Source of the DNA: Bacteroidales bacterium
GTDB lineage: Bacteria; Bacteroidota; Bacteroidia; Bacteroidales; Paludibacteraceae
NCBI GenBank assembly: GCA_900769555.1
Contig: CAAGHA010000023.1
Span: forward strand, 1 to 64,000
Reading direction: 5' to 3'
Length of the DNA stretch: 64,000 nucleotides
Under the pieces are notes generated by a model. The model was not told the origin of the DNA and did no database searches. It saw nothing but the letters and a program-made list of their open reading frames with translations. Positions 1 through 9,252 of the stretch are shown piece by piece. The translations under genes and the position numbers were made by a program. Each line of letters opens with the position of its first letter. Position 1 is the first letter of the stretch.

Positions 1-93
1 ACCTATTGGACATTTTCAAATGTGAATTTTGCCTCTCAAAAAGTTGAAATGCCCGCAATCCCTGTATTTATAGGGACTGCAGGCACATCGTAG
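1..93 (+). CDS. Possible 3' end of an unidentified reading frame
   Basis: The first forward frame is open from the window edge to a TAG at 91-93, giving about 30 residues (ending PVFIGTAGTS). The stop lies inside a hairpin. I recognise no family, and such a short open stretch could be chance. It is listed because it is the only open plus-strand frame left of the hsdS remnant. Confidence 0.2.
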   Translation, partial: TYWTFSNVNFASQKVEMPAIPVFIGTAGTS

Positions 94-116
94 CCTGCAA
101 AATGACCTATAGGTCA
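78..116. repeat. Two adjacent perfect inverted repeats at the edge of the hsdS remnant
   Basis: Positions 78-99 form a 7-bp perfect stem (TGCAGGC/GCCTGCA) with an 8-base loop. Positions 103-116 are a perfect 14-base palindrome (TGACCTATAGGTCA). The palindrome carries the in-frame TAG (110-112) that closes the hsdS frame, and recognisable HsdS sequence starts right after it at about 113. A rearrangement breakpoint or recombination site is possible; the function is inferred only. Confidence 0.5.
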
Positions 117-160
117 CATATAATCAGGCAGGTAAGTATAAGGTAATAACCATAGCTAAT

Positions 161-610
161 GTGCAAAATGGAAGATTAGATATTAATAATTGCAATAAGG
201 TTTCAAGTATTCCATCCGATATACAAAAACATCAGATATTAAAAGAAGGTAACATTTTAATATCTATGACAGGAAATGTTGGTCGTGCATGTTTGGTTAC
301 TACAATCGACTGTTTGTTAAATCAACGAGTTGGGCTATTTATAATCCGAAATAACTATCAATATGATGAAAGTTTCATATATACAATTATAAACAGTAAG
401 GAGTTTGAAACAGCTATGATTGATAGTGGTCAAGGTGCAGCGCAATCAAACATTGGCAAAAAAGATATTGAAGAATATACATTTTTACTACCCAATGATA
501 TTAAAGAGCAACAAGCAATTGCTACTATATTGAGCGATATGGATAAGGAGATTGCCAACCTTGAAGCCCAGCGCGACAAGTACCGTCTCCTAAAATCAGG
601 CATGATGTAA
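161..610 (+). pseudogene. hsdS: Type I restriction specificity subunit HsdS, 3' remnant
   Basis: The sequence matches the second target-recognition domain and closing helix of HsdS: a KVITIANVQNGRLD segment (reading from 113, before the GTG at 161), an LKEGNILISMTGNVGRA core, then the helix EQQAIATILSDMDKEIANLEAQRD. HsdS normally has two recognition domains and about 400 residues; only about 150-165 remain. In-frame stops lie at 23, 71 and 110. At the 3' end the conserved MMQxLLTGxIRL motif is cut by TAA (608-610) where Gln is expected. The same frame then continues KLLTGQIRLKRE to a second stop at 647-649, three bases before the next gene. This looks like a gene damaged at both ends. Residual expression from the GTG cannot be excluded. 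Confidence 0.75.
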
Positions 611-652
611 AAACTCCTAACCGGACAAATAAGATTAAAAAGAGAATAAGAT

Positions 653-2263
653 ATGAAGATACGAGAAGTAAGGCTTAATATATTTAAGCGATTCACAGAT
701 CTCACAATTAAGGATATCCCGGCATCTGCCAAGTTAGTTATTTTGGTAGGGCCTAATGGTTGTGGAAAGACTTCTATTTTTGAAGCCTTTAATCATTGGT
801 ATATGTATAAAGGCTGGAGATCCATAGGTGGTACTATGGATTACTATGTTAAAACTGGAGATAATGAAGGGATTAACGCCTCAATATGGTATGATAACCG
901 AGTTGACATAAGTGCATACGACGAGACATTAAATGAAAAAGAGAAAATTAAAGGTAAATTCTATTTTCGTACCGCACATAGAAACGAGCCTGATTTTATT
1001 ACTCGAAGTTTATCGAAACAAGATAATCCCAAGGATAGAATTAAGTTTGAAACATTAATGGTAACAGATAGTAGCGTTTCTGAGAATTATCAACGATTAG
1101 TTTCAAATACATTATCAGGAGTTTTTGATATTACTAATAATAGAAAAACAGTAGAAGAACTTAGAGAAAATCTTATTGGCAAAATCAAAAACTCATTAAG
1201 TAATGTATTCGACGACTTACAATTATCTAATATAGGAGAGCCTTTAGTAAATGGTAGTTTCTACTTCACTAAAGGTCGTTCTGAAAACTTTCATTATAAG
1301 AATCTTTCTGCTGGAGAAAAGTCTGCATTTGACATCATATTAGATTTGGTTATCAAAAGTGATAGTTTTGATAATACTATATATTGTATTGATGAGCCTG
1401 AAGCACATATGCACACCGCTCTGCAAGCTAAATTACTCGCTGAAATGTATAATCTCGTAAATGATAAGTCGCAACTATGGTTGGCTACTCATTCAATTGG
1501 TATGTTGCAACAAGCTAAAGAACTTGAAACACAACATCCCGGAAGTGTAGTTTTTCTGGACTTTAGCAATATTGATTTTGACGAAAAAACAACGATAACT
1601 CCAACTACTATAGATAAAACAATATGGAATAAATTTGTCGAGCTTGCATTTGGTGATTTTGCAAAATTAATTGCTCCTGAAAGAATTGTATTCTGTGAAG
1701 GTGATTCCAAAGGTCGAAAATATAAGGATTTTGATGCTCAAATTTATGGAAAGATATTTTCATCTAAATATCCGACAACATCTTTCGTCTCGATTGGTTC
1801 TTGTGCAGACATAGAGAATCCCGATAATGTCAGTATGCGAATTATTTCAAAAGTGATGCATAACTCCGAAATTGTCAAATTCGTTGATCGAGATGATAAG
1901 AGTGCAGAAGAAATTGAAGAATGTAATACAAAACAAATAAAAGTGCTAAAGCGCAGACATATTGAAAGTTACATACTTGACGACGAGATTATAACAAAGT
2001 TATGTAATAGTGTTGGTAAACCAGATAAAATAGCAGAGTGCATAGCTGCCAAAACTGCAAAGATTACGGCAAGTACTGCAAGAGGGAATGCTGTTGATGA
2101 TATAAAATCGGCAAGCGGTGAAATTTATGTTGAATTAAAGCGTATTCTTAATTTGACCAAATGTGGTAATACCAAGGATGCATTTTTTAGAGACACTTTA
2201 ACACCGCTAATAACAGAGGAAACATCTGTATATAAAGAATTGGAACAAGAAATATTTAGCTAA
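653..2263 (+). CDS. OLD-like AAA ATPase with C-terminal TOPRIM-like region
   Basis: A 536-residue ABC/SMC-type ATPase. Visible motifs are Walker A GPNGCGKT (33-40), signature NLSAGEKSA (217-225), Walker B YCIDEPEAH (244-252) and the switch histidine in LATH (277-280). After the ATPase comes CEGDSKG with Glu349, then FVDRDD (410-415) and RRHIESYILDDE, which fit the acidic positions of OLD/TOPRIM-type nucleases. Members of this broad family act in phage defence. The gene sits between the hsdS remnant and hsdR, two bases from hsdR, so co-transcription is likely. Its DNA is very AT-rich (one 60-base line I counted is 25% GC), unlike the start of hsdR. The ATPase call is firm. Nuclease activity is inferred. 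Confidence 0.8.
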   Translation: MKIREVRLNIFKRFTDLTIKDIPASAKLVILVGPNGCGKTSIFEAFNHWYMYKGWRSIGGTMDYYVKTGDNEGINASIWYDNRVDISAYDETLNEKEKIKGKFYFRTAHRNEPDFITRSLSKQDNPKDRIKFETLMVTDSSVSENYQRLVSNTLSGVFDITNNRKTVEELRENLIGKIKNSLSNVFDDLQLSNIGEPLVNGSFYFTKGRSENFHYKNLSAGEKSAFDIILDLVIKSDSFDNTIYCIDEPEAHMHTALQAKLLAEMYNLVNDKSQLWLATHSIGMLQQAKELETQHPGSVVFLDFSNIDFDEKTTITPTTIDKTIWNKFVELAFGDFAKLIAPERIVFCEGDSKGRKYKDFDAQIYGKIFSSKYPTTSFVSIGSCADIENPDNVSMRIISKVMHNSEIVKFVDRDDKSAEEIEECNTKQIKVLKRRHIESYILDDEIITKLCNSVGKPDKIAECIAAKTAKITASTARGNAVDDIKSASGEIYVELKRILNLTKCGNTKDAFFRDTLTPLITEETSVYKELEQEIFS

Positions 2264-2265
2264 TT

Positions 2266-5200
2266 ATGGACACAACAATCGGGGCAAAGGAGCGTGTTAC
2301 GCAAAATAGATTGATAGGGCTTTTTAGGCGTGTATTGAAGTACAACTATCTCGGCAATTGGGAAAAGCGAGATGGTAATAGTAATGTCGAGGAGGAGTAT
2401 CTCTCGGCATACCTTGCTCGTCGTGACTACACAGACAAGGAGATTCGCAGTGCGATAACCAAACTCAAGCAGGCGGCAGGCTCGCTTGGTGGTGGACTTT
2501 ACAATGCCAACAAGGAGGTTTATACCTTGTTACGCTACGGCGTGAATGTGCAGGCGGAGGTGACCGAAAAGAAGAAGATGGTGCACCTTATCGACTGGGC
2601 AAACCCGATGGAGAATGATTTTCAGATTGCCGAGGAGGTAATCATACACGGCACAAGCGACCGCCGCCCCGATTTGGTCGTTTATGTCAATGGTATTGCC
2701 GTGGCGGTAATCGAACTCAAGCGCAGCACCGTGTCCGCGCACGAGGGTATTCGTCAGAATATCCGCAACCAGCAAGATGGTTACATTCCCCGATTTTTCA
2801 CGACCATACAGCTCCTCTTTGCGGGTAACGATACCGAAGGCTTGCACTATGGAGTAATCAAGACGCCCGAGAAGTTTTGGCTTCGCTGGAAGGAGCCTTG
2901 TGGGGAGCCTTGTGCAAAGCCTCACTTCATAGCAGAGGAGTATCCCAATGAGTTAGATCGCAGTGTGTTGCAATTCTTCGAGCCGGTGAGATTGTTGGAG
3001 TATATTCACGACTTTATAATCTATGACGGTGGCGTAAAGAAGGCTGCACGACCTAACCAATATTTTGCCATCAAGGCGGCACAACCACGAGTGCGCAACA
3101 AGCAGAATGGTATAATCTGGCACTCGCAAGGCTCGGGTAAGTCTTTGACTATGGTGTGGTTGGCGCAGTGGATACGCGAAAATGTTGAGGATGCGCGTGT
3201 GGTAATCATTACCGATCGTGACGAGTTGGATAAGCAGATTGAGAGCGGTTTTAAGGATGCGGGCGAGCAGATTAAGCGAGCAAAGAGCGGTAGCGAGTTG
3301 GTCGGTATGCTGAATGCAGCAGAGCCGTGGCTGATATGCTCGTTGATTCACAAGTTTGGCAATAAAAACGACACCGAAACAATATCAGTGGGTGGCAAAA
3401 AGGCAACCAAGTCGCTCGACCGCTACTTAGAGGAGTTGGCAAAATCATTGCCTGCCGACTTCCGAGCAAAGGGCAATATCTATGTCTTCATTGATGAGTG
3501 TCACCGTACACAGGGCGGTATGCTCCACGAGGCGATGAAGCATATAATGAGCAAGGATGTGATGCTGATAGGTTTCACCGGAACGCCACTACTCCACACA
3601 GACAAAAAGAAATCCATCGAGACATTTGGCTCGTACATACATAGCTACAAGTTCAATGAGGCCATTGAGGACGGCGTTATCCTCGACCTGCGCTACGAGG
3701 CTCGCAATGTGGAGCAGTATCTCGGCAAGCGAGAGAAGATAGATGAGTGGTTTGATACCAAGACAAAGGGGTTGAGTTCGGTTGCACGTGCTGCACTAAA
3801 AGAGCGTTGGGCAAAGATGGAGAAACTGTTTAGCAGTAAGGAGCGCATAGACCGTATTGTGGCAGATATTTGCCAAGACATGAGTACGAAGCGAGCTTTG
3901 ACATCAGGATATGGAAATGCAATGCTTGTAGCAGATAGCATCTATCAAGCATGTCGTTACTGGGATGTATTCCAATCGACAGAACTCAAAGGTCATTGCG
4001 CTGTGGTTACAAGTTATGATGCAAGCACAGCCTCTGTAAAAGATGAGTTTGTCGGTGACGGCGAGACCGAAGACCTGACAAAGTACGAGATATATCAGCA
4101 GATGATTGGCGACAAAACGCCTGAACAGTTTGAGGCGTGGGCGAAGCAGGAGTTTATCGATCATCCAGGAGATATGAAATTGTTGATTGTAGTTGATAAG
4201 TTGCTCACGGGCTTTGATGCACCATCGGCAACATATCTCTATATTGACAAGAAGATGCGAGATCATAACCTGTTCCAAGCAATTTGCCGAGTGAATCGTG
4301 TGAATAGCGAAGAGAAGGATTATGGCTACATCGTCGATTATCAAGATTTGTTCGGAGCGGTAAAGAATGCTATCGAGGACTATACAAATGGTGCATTTGA
4401 AGGATATGATGCAGATGACATCAAGGGCTTACTCACCAATCGCCTTGCCGAGGCTCGAAAAGCGTTAGAGGAGGCATTGCAGGCAGTATGTTCAATGTGT
4501 GAAGTAATACATCCGCAAACACGAGAGGGATATTTTTCCTACTTTGTATATGCAGAAACGACACCTGTGGAAGAACAGCAAAGAGAGTGCGATGAAAATG
4601 CCAACAAACGCGAAACGTTCTACAAACTTGTAGCTCGGTTGGTGCACAGATACATCGATATTGCCAATGAAATGGAAGCATCAGGCTTTACGGCAGAAGA
4701 AGCGACAGAAATCAAGACGCAGGTAGATCATTACAATGACCTCAAAGATGAGATAAAGCTAAAGAGTGGAGATGCGTTAGATCTGAAATATTATGACCCT
4801 GCAATGCGTCAGTTGATTGACAACTATGTTCGCGCAGAGGATAGCGAAAAGTTGGTGGATTTGGCAAATGTCTCAATCCTAGACTTTATAGATAATGACA
4901 TCAAAAAGGCTATTGATTCGCTTCCCAAAGCGATTAAGCAAAATGAACGCTCTGTAGCAGAAGTGTTAGCCGCCAATATGCGTAAGATGATTATCAGCGA
5001 ACGCCCCAATAATCCTGCATACTTTGATAAAATGTCAGACCTGCTCAATCAACTGCTTCAAGAGCAAAAAGATGGCAAATTACAATACAAGCAACTAATA
5101 GAAAAATTTATTGACAAACTCCAAGAGGCTCGCTCATCGGTTAAAGCCAAGTATCCTTCTGCAATCGACACCAAAGGTAAGCAGGCTCTTTATGACAACC

Positions 5201-5400
5201 TAAACAAAGATGAAGAGTTGACTCTTAAAATCCACGATATAATAAAAACAAATGCTCGCGATGGTTTTAGGGATACAGATAGCAGTGGAGTAAGAAAGAT
5301 GAAAGCTCTTCGCAGAGCTGTTGAAGGCGTGCTACAAGGAGTAGAACAGAAGAAGATTGATGATATAATGCAACTGATTGTTGCGCAACAAGAGTATTAA
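2266..5400 (+). CDS. hsdR: Type I restriction enzyme subunit R (HsdR)
   Basis: The 1044-residue motor and nuclease subunit that translocates DNA and cuts it when the complex meets unmethylated target. The nuclease motif is RRPDLVVY (Asp136) followed by VIELK (Glu150, Lys152). The helicase motor has HSQGSGKS (286-293), IDECHR (DECH at 410-413), GFTGTP (436-441) and the C-terminal motif QAICRVNRVN. The length is normal for the family. The start is two bases after the OLD-like gene's stop, and its stop overlaps the next ATG. GC content is about 50-58% in lines sampled up to about 3890 and 37-40% afterwards, so the gene may be a mosaic. The usual partners HsdM and an intact HsdS are not in this window. 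Confidence 0.95.
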   Translation: MDTTIGAKERVTQNRLIGLFRRVLKYNYLGNWEKRDGNSNVEEEYLSAYLARRDYTDKEIRSAITKLKQAAGSLGGGLYNANKEVYTLLRYGVNVQAEVTEKKKMVHLIDWANPMENDFQIAEEVIIHGTSDRRPDLVVYVNGIAVAVIELKRSTVSAHEGIRQNIRNQQDGYIPRFFTTIQLLFAGNDTEGLHYGVIKTPEKFWLRWKEPCGEPCAKPHFIAEEYPNELDRSVLQFFEPVRLLEYIHDFIIYDGGVKKAARPNQYFAIKAAQPRVRNKQNGIIWHSQGSGKSLTMVWLAQWIRENVEDARVVIITDRDELDKQIESGFKDAGEQIKRAKSGSELVGMLNAAEPWLICSLIHKFGNKNDTETISVGGKKATKSLDRYLEELAKSLPADFRAKGNIYVFIDECHRTQGGMLHEAMKHIMSKDVMLIGFTGTPLLHTDKKKSIETFGSYIHSYKFNEAIEDGVILDLRYEARNVEQYLGKREKIDEWFDTKTKGLSSVARAALKERWAKMEKLFSSKERIDRIVADICQDMSTKRALTSGYGNAMLVADSIYQACRYWDVFQSTELKGHCAVVTSYDASTASVKDEFVGDGETEDLTKYEIYQQMIGDKTPEQFEAWAKQEFIDHPGDMKLLIVVDKLLTGFDAPSATYLYIDKKMRDHNLFQAICRVNRVNSEEKDYGYIVDYQDLFGAVKNAIEDYTNGAFEGYDADDIKGLLTNRLAEARKALEEALQAVCSMCEVIHPQTREGYFSYFVYAETTPVEEQQRECDENANKRETFYKLVARLVHRYIDIANEMEASGFTAEEATEIKTQVDHYNDLKDEIKLKSGDALDLKYYDPAMRQLIDNYVRAEDSEKLVDLANVSILDFIDNDIKKAIDSLPKAIKQNERSVAEVLAANMRKMIISERPNNPAYFDKMSDLLNQLLQEQKDGKLQYKQLIEKFIDKLQEARSSVKAKYPSAIDTKGKQALYDNLNKDEELTLKIHDIIKTNARDGFRDTDSSGVRKMKALRRAVEGVLQGVEQKKIDDIMQLIVAQQEY

Positions 5401-6095
5401 TGACAATTATTAGCGTTTCCGACATATCTATTGAGGTGGAATGGAAAGATATTAAGAACATACATCTTACTATTTATCCACCAGACGCACGTATTCATGT
5501 TTCAGCCCCTAAGCAAATGACCGAAGAGGCTATAAGATTATTTATAATAACCAAGCTACCATGGATTAGACAACGAGTATCACAAATACTTGAACAGAAT
5601 CGTCAAACACCGCGAGAATATGTATCGGGAGAGAATCATTACTTTAAAGGACTGCGATTTCGCTTAAAAATTATATACCACAACGCTCCCGCCAAAGTGG
5701 AAGTGCAAGCAAATGAATACATAAAATTGTTTATTCGTGAAGGTGCAACAAAAGAGCGTCGTGCCGAAGTCTTGAAAGAATGGTATCGAGCAGAATTTAA
5801 AACATTATTACCATCCCTGATTTTAAAATGGGAAGAAATTCTTGGAGTAAAAGCCAATAAATGGGAAATCAAACAAATGAAGACTTTATGGGGCAGTTGT
5901 AACCATCGAACTCGTAATATCATTTTCAATTTAGAGTTGATAAAAAAACCTCTGCACTGTATTGAATATATTGTTGTTCACGAACTTCTGCATATAAAAG
6001 TACGCCTACATAACGAAGAATATACTGCTCTACTAAATAGATACTTCCCTAATTGGAAACAACTAAAAGACGAATTGAATGAATTTATTGTCTAA
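5400..6095 (+). CDS. YgjP/DUF45-family zinc metallopeptidase
   Basis: A 231-residue protein with zinc site HELLH (194-198), a further His204, and the WGSC segment (164-167) typical of the YgjP/DUF45 (M48-like) family. The start is joined to the hsdR stop as TAATG, so translational coupling is likely. Genes of this family are often found next to type I restriction genes; the substrate is not known to me. No signal peptide is seen, so it should be cytoplasmic. It closes the restriction island: the next gene is on the other strand. Confidence 0.88.
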   Translation: MTIISVSDISIEVEWKDIKNIHLTIYPPDARIHVSAPKQMTEEAIRLFIITKLPWIRQRVSQILEQNRQTPREYVSGENHYFKGLRFRLKIIYHNAPAKVEVQANEYIKLFIREGATKERRAEVLKEWYRAEFKTLLPSLILKWEEILGVKANKWEIKQMKTLWGSCNHRTRNIIFNLELIKKPLHCIEYIVVHELLHIKVRLHNEEYTALLNRYFPNWKQLKDELNEFIV

Positions 6096-6161
6096 TCTCT
6101 ACCCGCAAAATCAAGAATGGACACTCCCCTCCACCAACCAAACAATCCCCAAGAGAGTATC

Positions 6162-7646
6162 CTACTTCAAAAATGTAAACTCTTTCTTGTAATTCTCTTT
6201 GGCCTTCACTTTTATCTCCCCATTCTCTTCTGAAATGAAAAGTTCCACTCCGCTAATCCAATTCGGAAATAGGATTTTCAGGCAAAGGATTCCATTTTTC
6301 ATTCCATAGGATGACGATACAAGAAAACGCCTCGAAATACCGGAAAATCTACCTAACGCATTAATGCTATAGGGGGGACAAACATGGGTTGTATCACTCC
6401 CCCACTTCCCATTTAGTGCACGTAATATCATCTGCTCTCCCATGGTAGTCTCAATCGCAATTTTCAACTGAGCTCCACAACTCGTCAGACGAATACTTTT
6501 CCATCCTAAAGAATTTTGATTCAAGAAAATATCCTTATCCAATAGTTTACTATGCTTAGAAAGCGACGATTTCCCCTCTGCAACAGGAAGAGAATAGCGA
6601 GCATTTAGTAAATTCGGATATGAATCACTCTCTCGCAATGGTTTATCGGAAACTTTGTGCAACAGCCAATCATTTAGTATTTTTCTTTCAAGAATACCAT
6701 TTCCTCTGTTACATTGTGTAATGGCAACAACCATATCCTCTTTCGGAGCAACAATAATGTACTGCCCCAGGGCACCATCTGCACGAAAAGCCCCATCCAC
6801 ATCATCATGCATCCACATTTGAAAACCATAAAAACGAGATTTATCAGCCTTTTGCTGAACAGACATCATCTCTCTCACCCATTGTTCCGACAAAAGTTGT
6901 TCACCATTCCAACTGCCTTTATTAAGAAGCAACTGACCAAATTTAGCCATCGAGAGAGTGCTCATACGCAAGCCCCAACCTCCTGTACAATACCCTTCCG
7001 GACTTAACTCCCACTCCGCATCAAGAATTCCTATTTTAGTAAAAATCATTCGATTGAGATAATTAAGAATAGTCTCTCCTGTAACCTTTTGCACAATAAC
7101 AGAAAGAAGATAAGAGACCATTGAATCATATTTAAACTGAGTTCCCGGCCTGGTTATCAACCTCTTTAACAAAAGATTTTTTACCCAATCACGTTTCACA
7201 TTTCGCAAATTCCAATCCGGTTCAAAGCCGGAAGACATTATCAACAAATCCCGAATAGTCATATCAGCCCAATCCGAAGAAATCGTATCCGGCAAAAACT
7301 CAGGTAAGAAAAGTACCACACGGTCATTCAATCTCAATCGGTTCTCGTCTATAGCCAATCCAACAGCCGCAGCAACAAACGTTTTAGAAACAGAATAAAG
7401 AGTATGAGAATAAGTACGATTAAATGGTTCAGGAAAAAGCTCAGCCACTACCTTGCCATGTCTCATTACGACAACACCATGCACTTCAGCATGCTTAATT
7501 CTCATAAGAGAATCAAAGCAAAATTGAATATTTTCAGAAGCAATACCTTGCGACTCAGGAGAAGCATAATCTTGCGATGACACAACAGAAGGAGAAACAA
7601 GCAAGAAAAATAGAAAAGAGAAGAAAAAGGAGGAGAAAAACTTCAT
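6162..7646 (-). CDS. Secreted serine hydrolase, beta-lactamase (class C)-like
   Basis: About 494 residues from the ATG at 7646. That start gives a clean signal peptide (MKFFSSFFFS..., ending near VVSSQ), so I prefer it to the upstream TTG at 7670. The catalytic SxxK is SVSK (85-88) and the second motif is YDS (173-175). The fold is that of class C beta-lactamases, D-alanyl carboxypeptidases and esterases, and the sequence does not settle which. About 150 extra C-terminal residues follow the catalytic domain. It lies between two convergent transcription units with no operon partner. Confidence 0.85.
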   Translation of the reverse strand: MKFFSSFFFSFLFFLLVSPSVVSSQDYASPESQGIASENIQFCFDSLMRIKHAEVHGVVVMRHGKVVAELFPEPFNRTYSHTLYSVSKTFVAAAVGLAIDENRLRLNDRVVLFLPEFLPDTISSDWADMTIRDLLIMSSGFEPDWNLRNVKRDWVKNLLLKRLITRPGTQFKYDSMVSYLLSVIVQKVTGETILNYLNRMIFTKIGILDAEWELSPEGYCTGGWGLRMSTLSMAKFGQLLLNKGSWNGEQLLSEQWVREMMSVQQKADKSRFYGFQMWMHDDVDGAFRADGALGQYIIVAPKEDMVVAITQCNRGNGILERKILNDWLLHKVSDKPLRESDSYPNLLNARYSLPVAEGKSSLSKHSKLLDKDIFLNQNSLGWKSIRLTSCGAQLKIAIETTMGEQMILRALNGKWGSDTTHVCPPYSINALGRFSGISRRFLVSSSYGMKNGILCLKILFPNWISGVELFISEENGEIKVKAKENYKKEFTFLK

Positions 7647-7704
7647 AAAAGAATAAGAATAATAGGTCAAAAATTGTTTTCAACAAAAGATAATCATAAT
7701 AATC

Positions 7705-7738
7705 AAAAAAGCCGATTCCATCCAGAACCGGCTTTTTT
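7705..7738 (-). terminator. Terminator of the ribosomal protein cluster
   Basis: A GC-rich hairpin at 7710-7733 (AGCCGGTT paired with AATCGGCT on the minus strand, one G-U pair) lies 20-odd bases after the rplQ stop. It is followed on the minus strand by a T-run (A-run at 7705-7710). A T-run on the other side makes it look bidirectional. Confidence 0.88.
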
Positions 7739-7755
7739 TGAATATAATAGAAGAA

Positions 7756-8244
7756 TTAATCTTCAGATTTCTCCTCAGTTGCTGTAGCCTCAGCAGTTTC
7801 AGCAGCCGGAGCAGCCTCAGTTTTCTTCTTAGAAGAACGACGAGTTTTAGTTGCCTTTTTAGGAGCAGCCTCTTTCTTCAAGTTCTCATTGTAATCTACC
7901 AATTCGATGAAGCAAGTTTCAGCAGCATCATTCAAACGGAAACCAGTCTTGATAATACGAGTGTAACCACCAGGACGGTTAGCGATTTTTTGAGAAATCT
8001 CTCTAAACAACTCAGTCACAGCCTCTTTATTTTGCAAATAACTAAACACAATACGACGAGAATTAGTAGAATCGTCCTTTGCTCTAGTCAAAAGAGGTTC
8101 AATATACACTCTCAAAGCCTTAGCCTTAGCTGTAGTAGTATTGATTCTCTTATGCATAATCAAAGAGATAGCCATATTTGCAAGCATCGCATCCCTGTGA
8201 GCTTTCTTTCTTCCTAAGTGGTTGAATTTTTTATTATGTCTCAT
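7756..8244 (-). CDS. rplQ: Large-subunit ribosomal protein L17
   Basis: A 162-residue L17 with the MRHNKKFNHLGRKKAHR start. The core is about 120 residues. The remaining C-terminus is a low-complexity tail rich in Lys, Ala, Glu and Thr, an extension I associate with Bacteroidetes L17. It is the last gene of the cluster, five bases after rpoA, with the terminator immediately downstream. Confidence 0.97.
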   Translation of the reverse strand: MRHNKKFNHLGRKKAHRDAMLANMAISLIMHKRINTTTAKAKALRVYIEPLLTRAKDDSTNSRRIVFSYLQNKEAVTELFREISQKIANRPGGYTRIIKTGFRLNDAAETCFIELVDYNENLKKEAAPKKATKTRRSSKKKTEAAPAAETAEATATEEKSED

Positions 8245-8249
8245 TTTAA

Positions 8250-9242
8250 TTATTCTTTATCTAATTTATACTTAGAAATATCCATACCAAATGAAAGATT
8301 CAAATTATCCAACAATTGGTCTAACTCTGTCAAAGACTTCTTACCGAAGTTTCTAAACTTGAGCAGGTCATTTTTATTAAACACTACCAATTCACCCAAA
8401 GTTTCAACATCAGCAGCCTTCAAGCAGTTAAGTGCACGAACAGAAAGATCCATATCAACCAACTTAGTTTTAAGCAACTGACGCATATGAAGAACCTCTT
8501 CATCAAACTCTTCATTTACACCATCCTCAGAAGAATCAAGAGTAATCTTTTCGTCAGAGAACAACATAAAATGATAGATTAAGATTTTAGCGGCCTCTTT
8601 CAACGCATCCTTAGGATGAATAGAGCCATCCGTCTGAATTTCGATAACTAACTTTTCGTAATCCGTTTTTTGCTCTACACGATAATTTTCTACCGCATAT
8701 TTCACGTTACGGATTGGAGTATAGATAGAATCGATAGCGATAACACCAATTTCAGAATTAGGGATCTTATTTTCATCTGCAGGAACATAACCACGTCCCT
8801 TACCGATATTAAGTTCAATAGAGAAACTAGCACCGGTAGCCAAGCGACAAATAACAAAATCAGGATTAAGGACATCAAATCCAGTCAAAGATTTTGAGAT
8901 ATCACCCGCCTTAAAGACGTCAGTTCCAGAAACATTGATTGTAACCTTTTCTGTTTCGATTTCGTCAACCTTTTGTTTAAAACGAACTTGTTTCAAATTA
9001 AGAATTACGTTCGTTACATCCTCGATAACTCCAGGAATAACAGAAAACTCGTGATCAACGCCATCGATTTTGATGGAAGTGATTGCAAATCCTTCCAACG
9101 AAGAAAGCAATATGCGCCTTAAAGCATTACCAACAGTAATACCATAACCTGGCTCAAGCGGACGAAATTCAAACTTACCATAGAAGTTATCCGCTTCTAA
9201 CATTATTACTTTATCAGGTTTTTGAAATGCTAATATTGCCAT
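8250..9242 (-). CDS. rpoA: RNA polymerase alpha subunit
   Basis: The 330-residue alpha subunit. The N-terminal assembly domain includes GNALRRILLSS. An acidic linker (around GVNEEFDEEV) leads to a C-terminal DNA- and activator-binding domain with VRALNCLKAADVETLGEL and FGKKSLTEL. It is in the standard position between rpsD and rplQ and has normal length. Confidence 0.98.
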   Translation of the reverse strand: MAILAFQKPDKVIMLEADNFYGKFEFRPLEPGYGITVGNALRRILLSSLEGFAITSIKIDGVDHEFSVIPGVIEDVTNVILNLKQVRFKQKVDEIETEKVTINVSGTDVFKAGDISKSLTGFDVLNPDFVICRLATGASFSIELNIGKGRGYVPADENKIPNSEIGVIAIDSIYTPIRNVKYAVENYRVEQKTDYEKLVIEIQTDGSIHPKDALKEAAKILIYHFMLFSDEKITLDSSEDGVNEEFDEEVLHMRQLLKTKLVDMDLSVRALNCLKAADVETLGELVVFNKNDLLKFRNFGKKSLTELDQLLDNLNLSFGMDISKYKLDKE

Positions 9243-9252
9243 GAATCAGTTA

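Noticed and set aside
2530..4344. Several long minus-strand frames opposite hsdR
   Set aside because: They are shadows favoured by the GC-rich part of hsdR; hsdR carries all motifs of its family.
7647..7670. Upstream TTG start for the serine hydrolase
   Set aside because: The ATG at 7646 gives a standard signal peptide; the extension (MTYYSYSF) would spoil it.
7738..8217. 159-residue plus-strand frame rich in Ser and Leu
   Set aside because: It is the complement of rplQ and its terminator; rplQ is certain.
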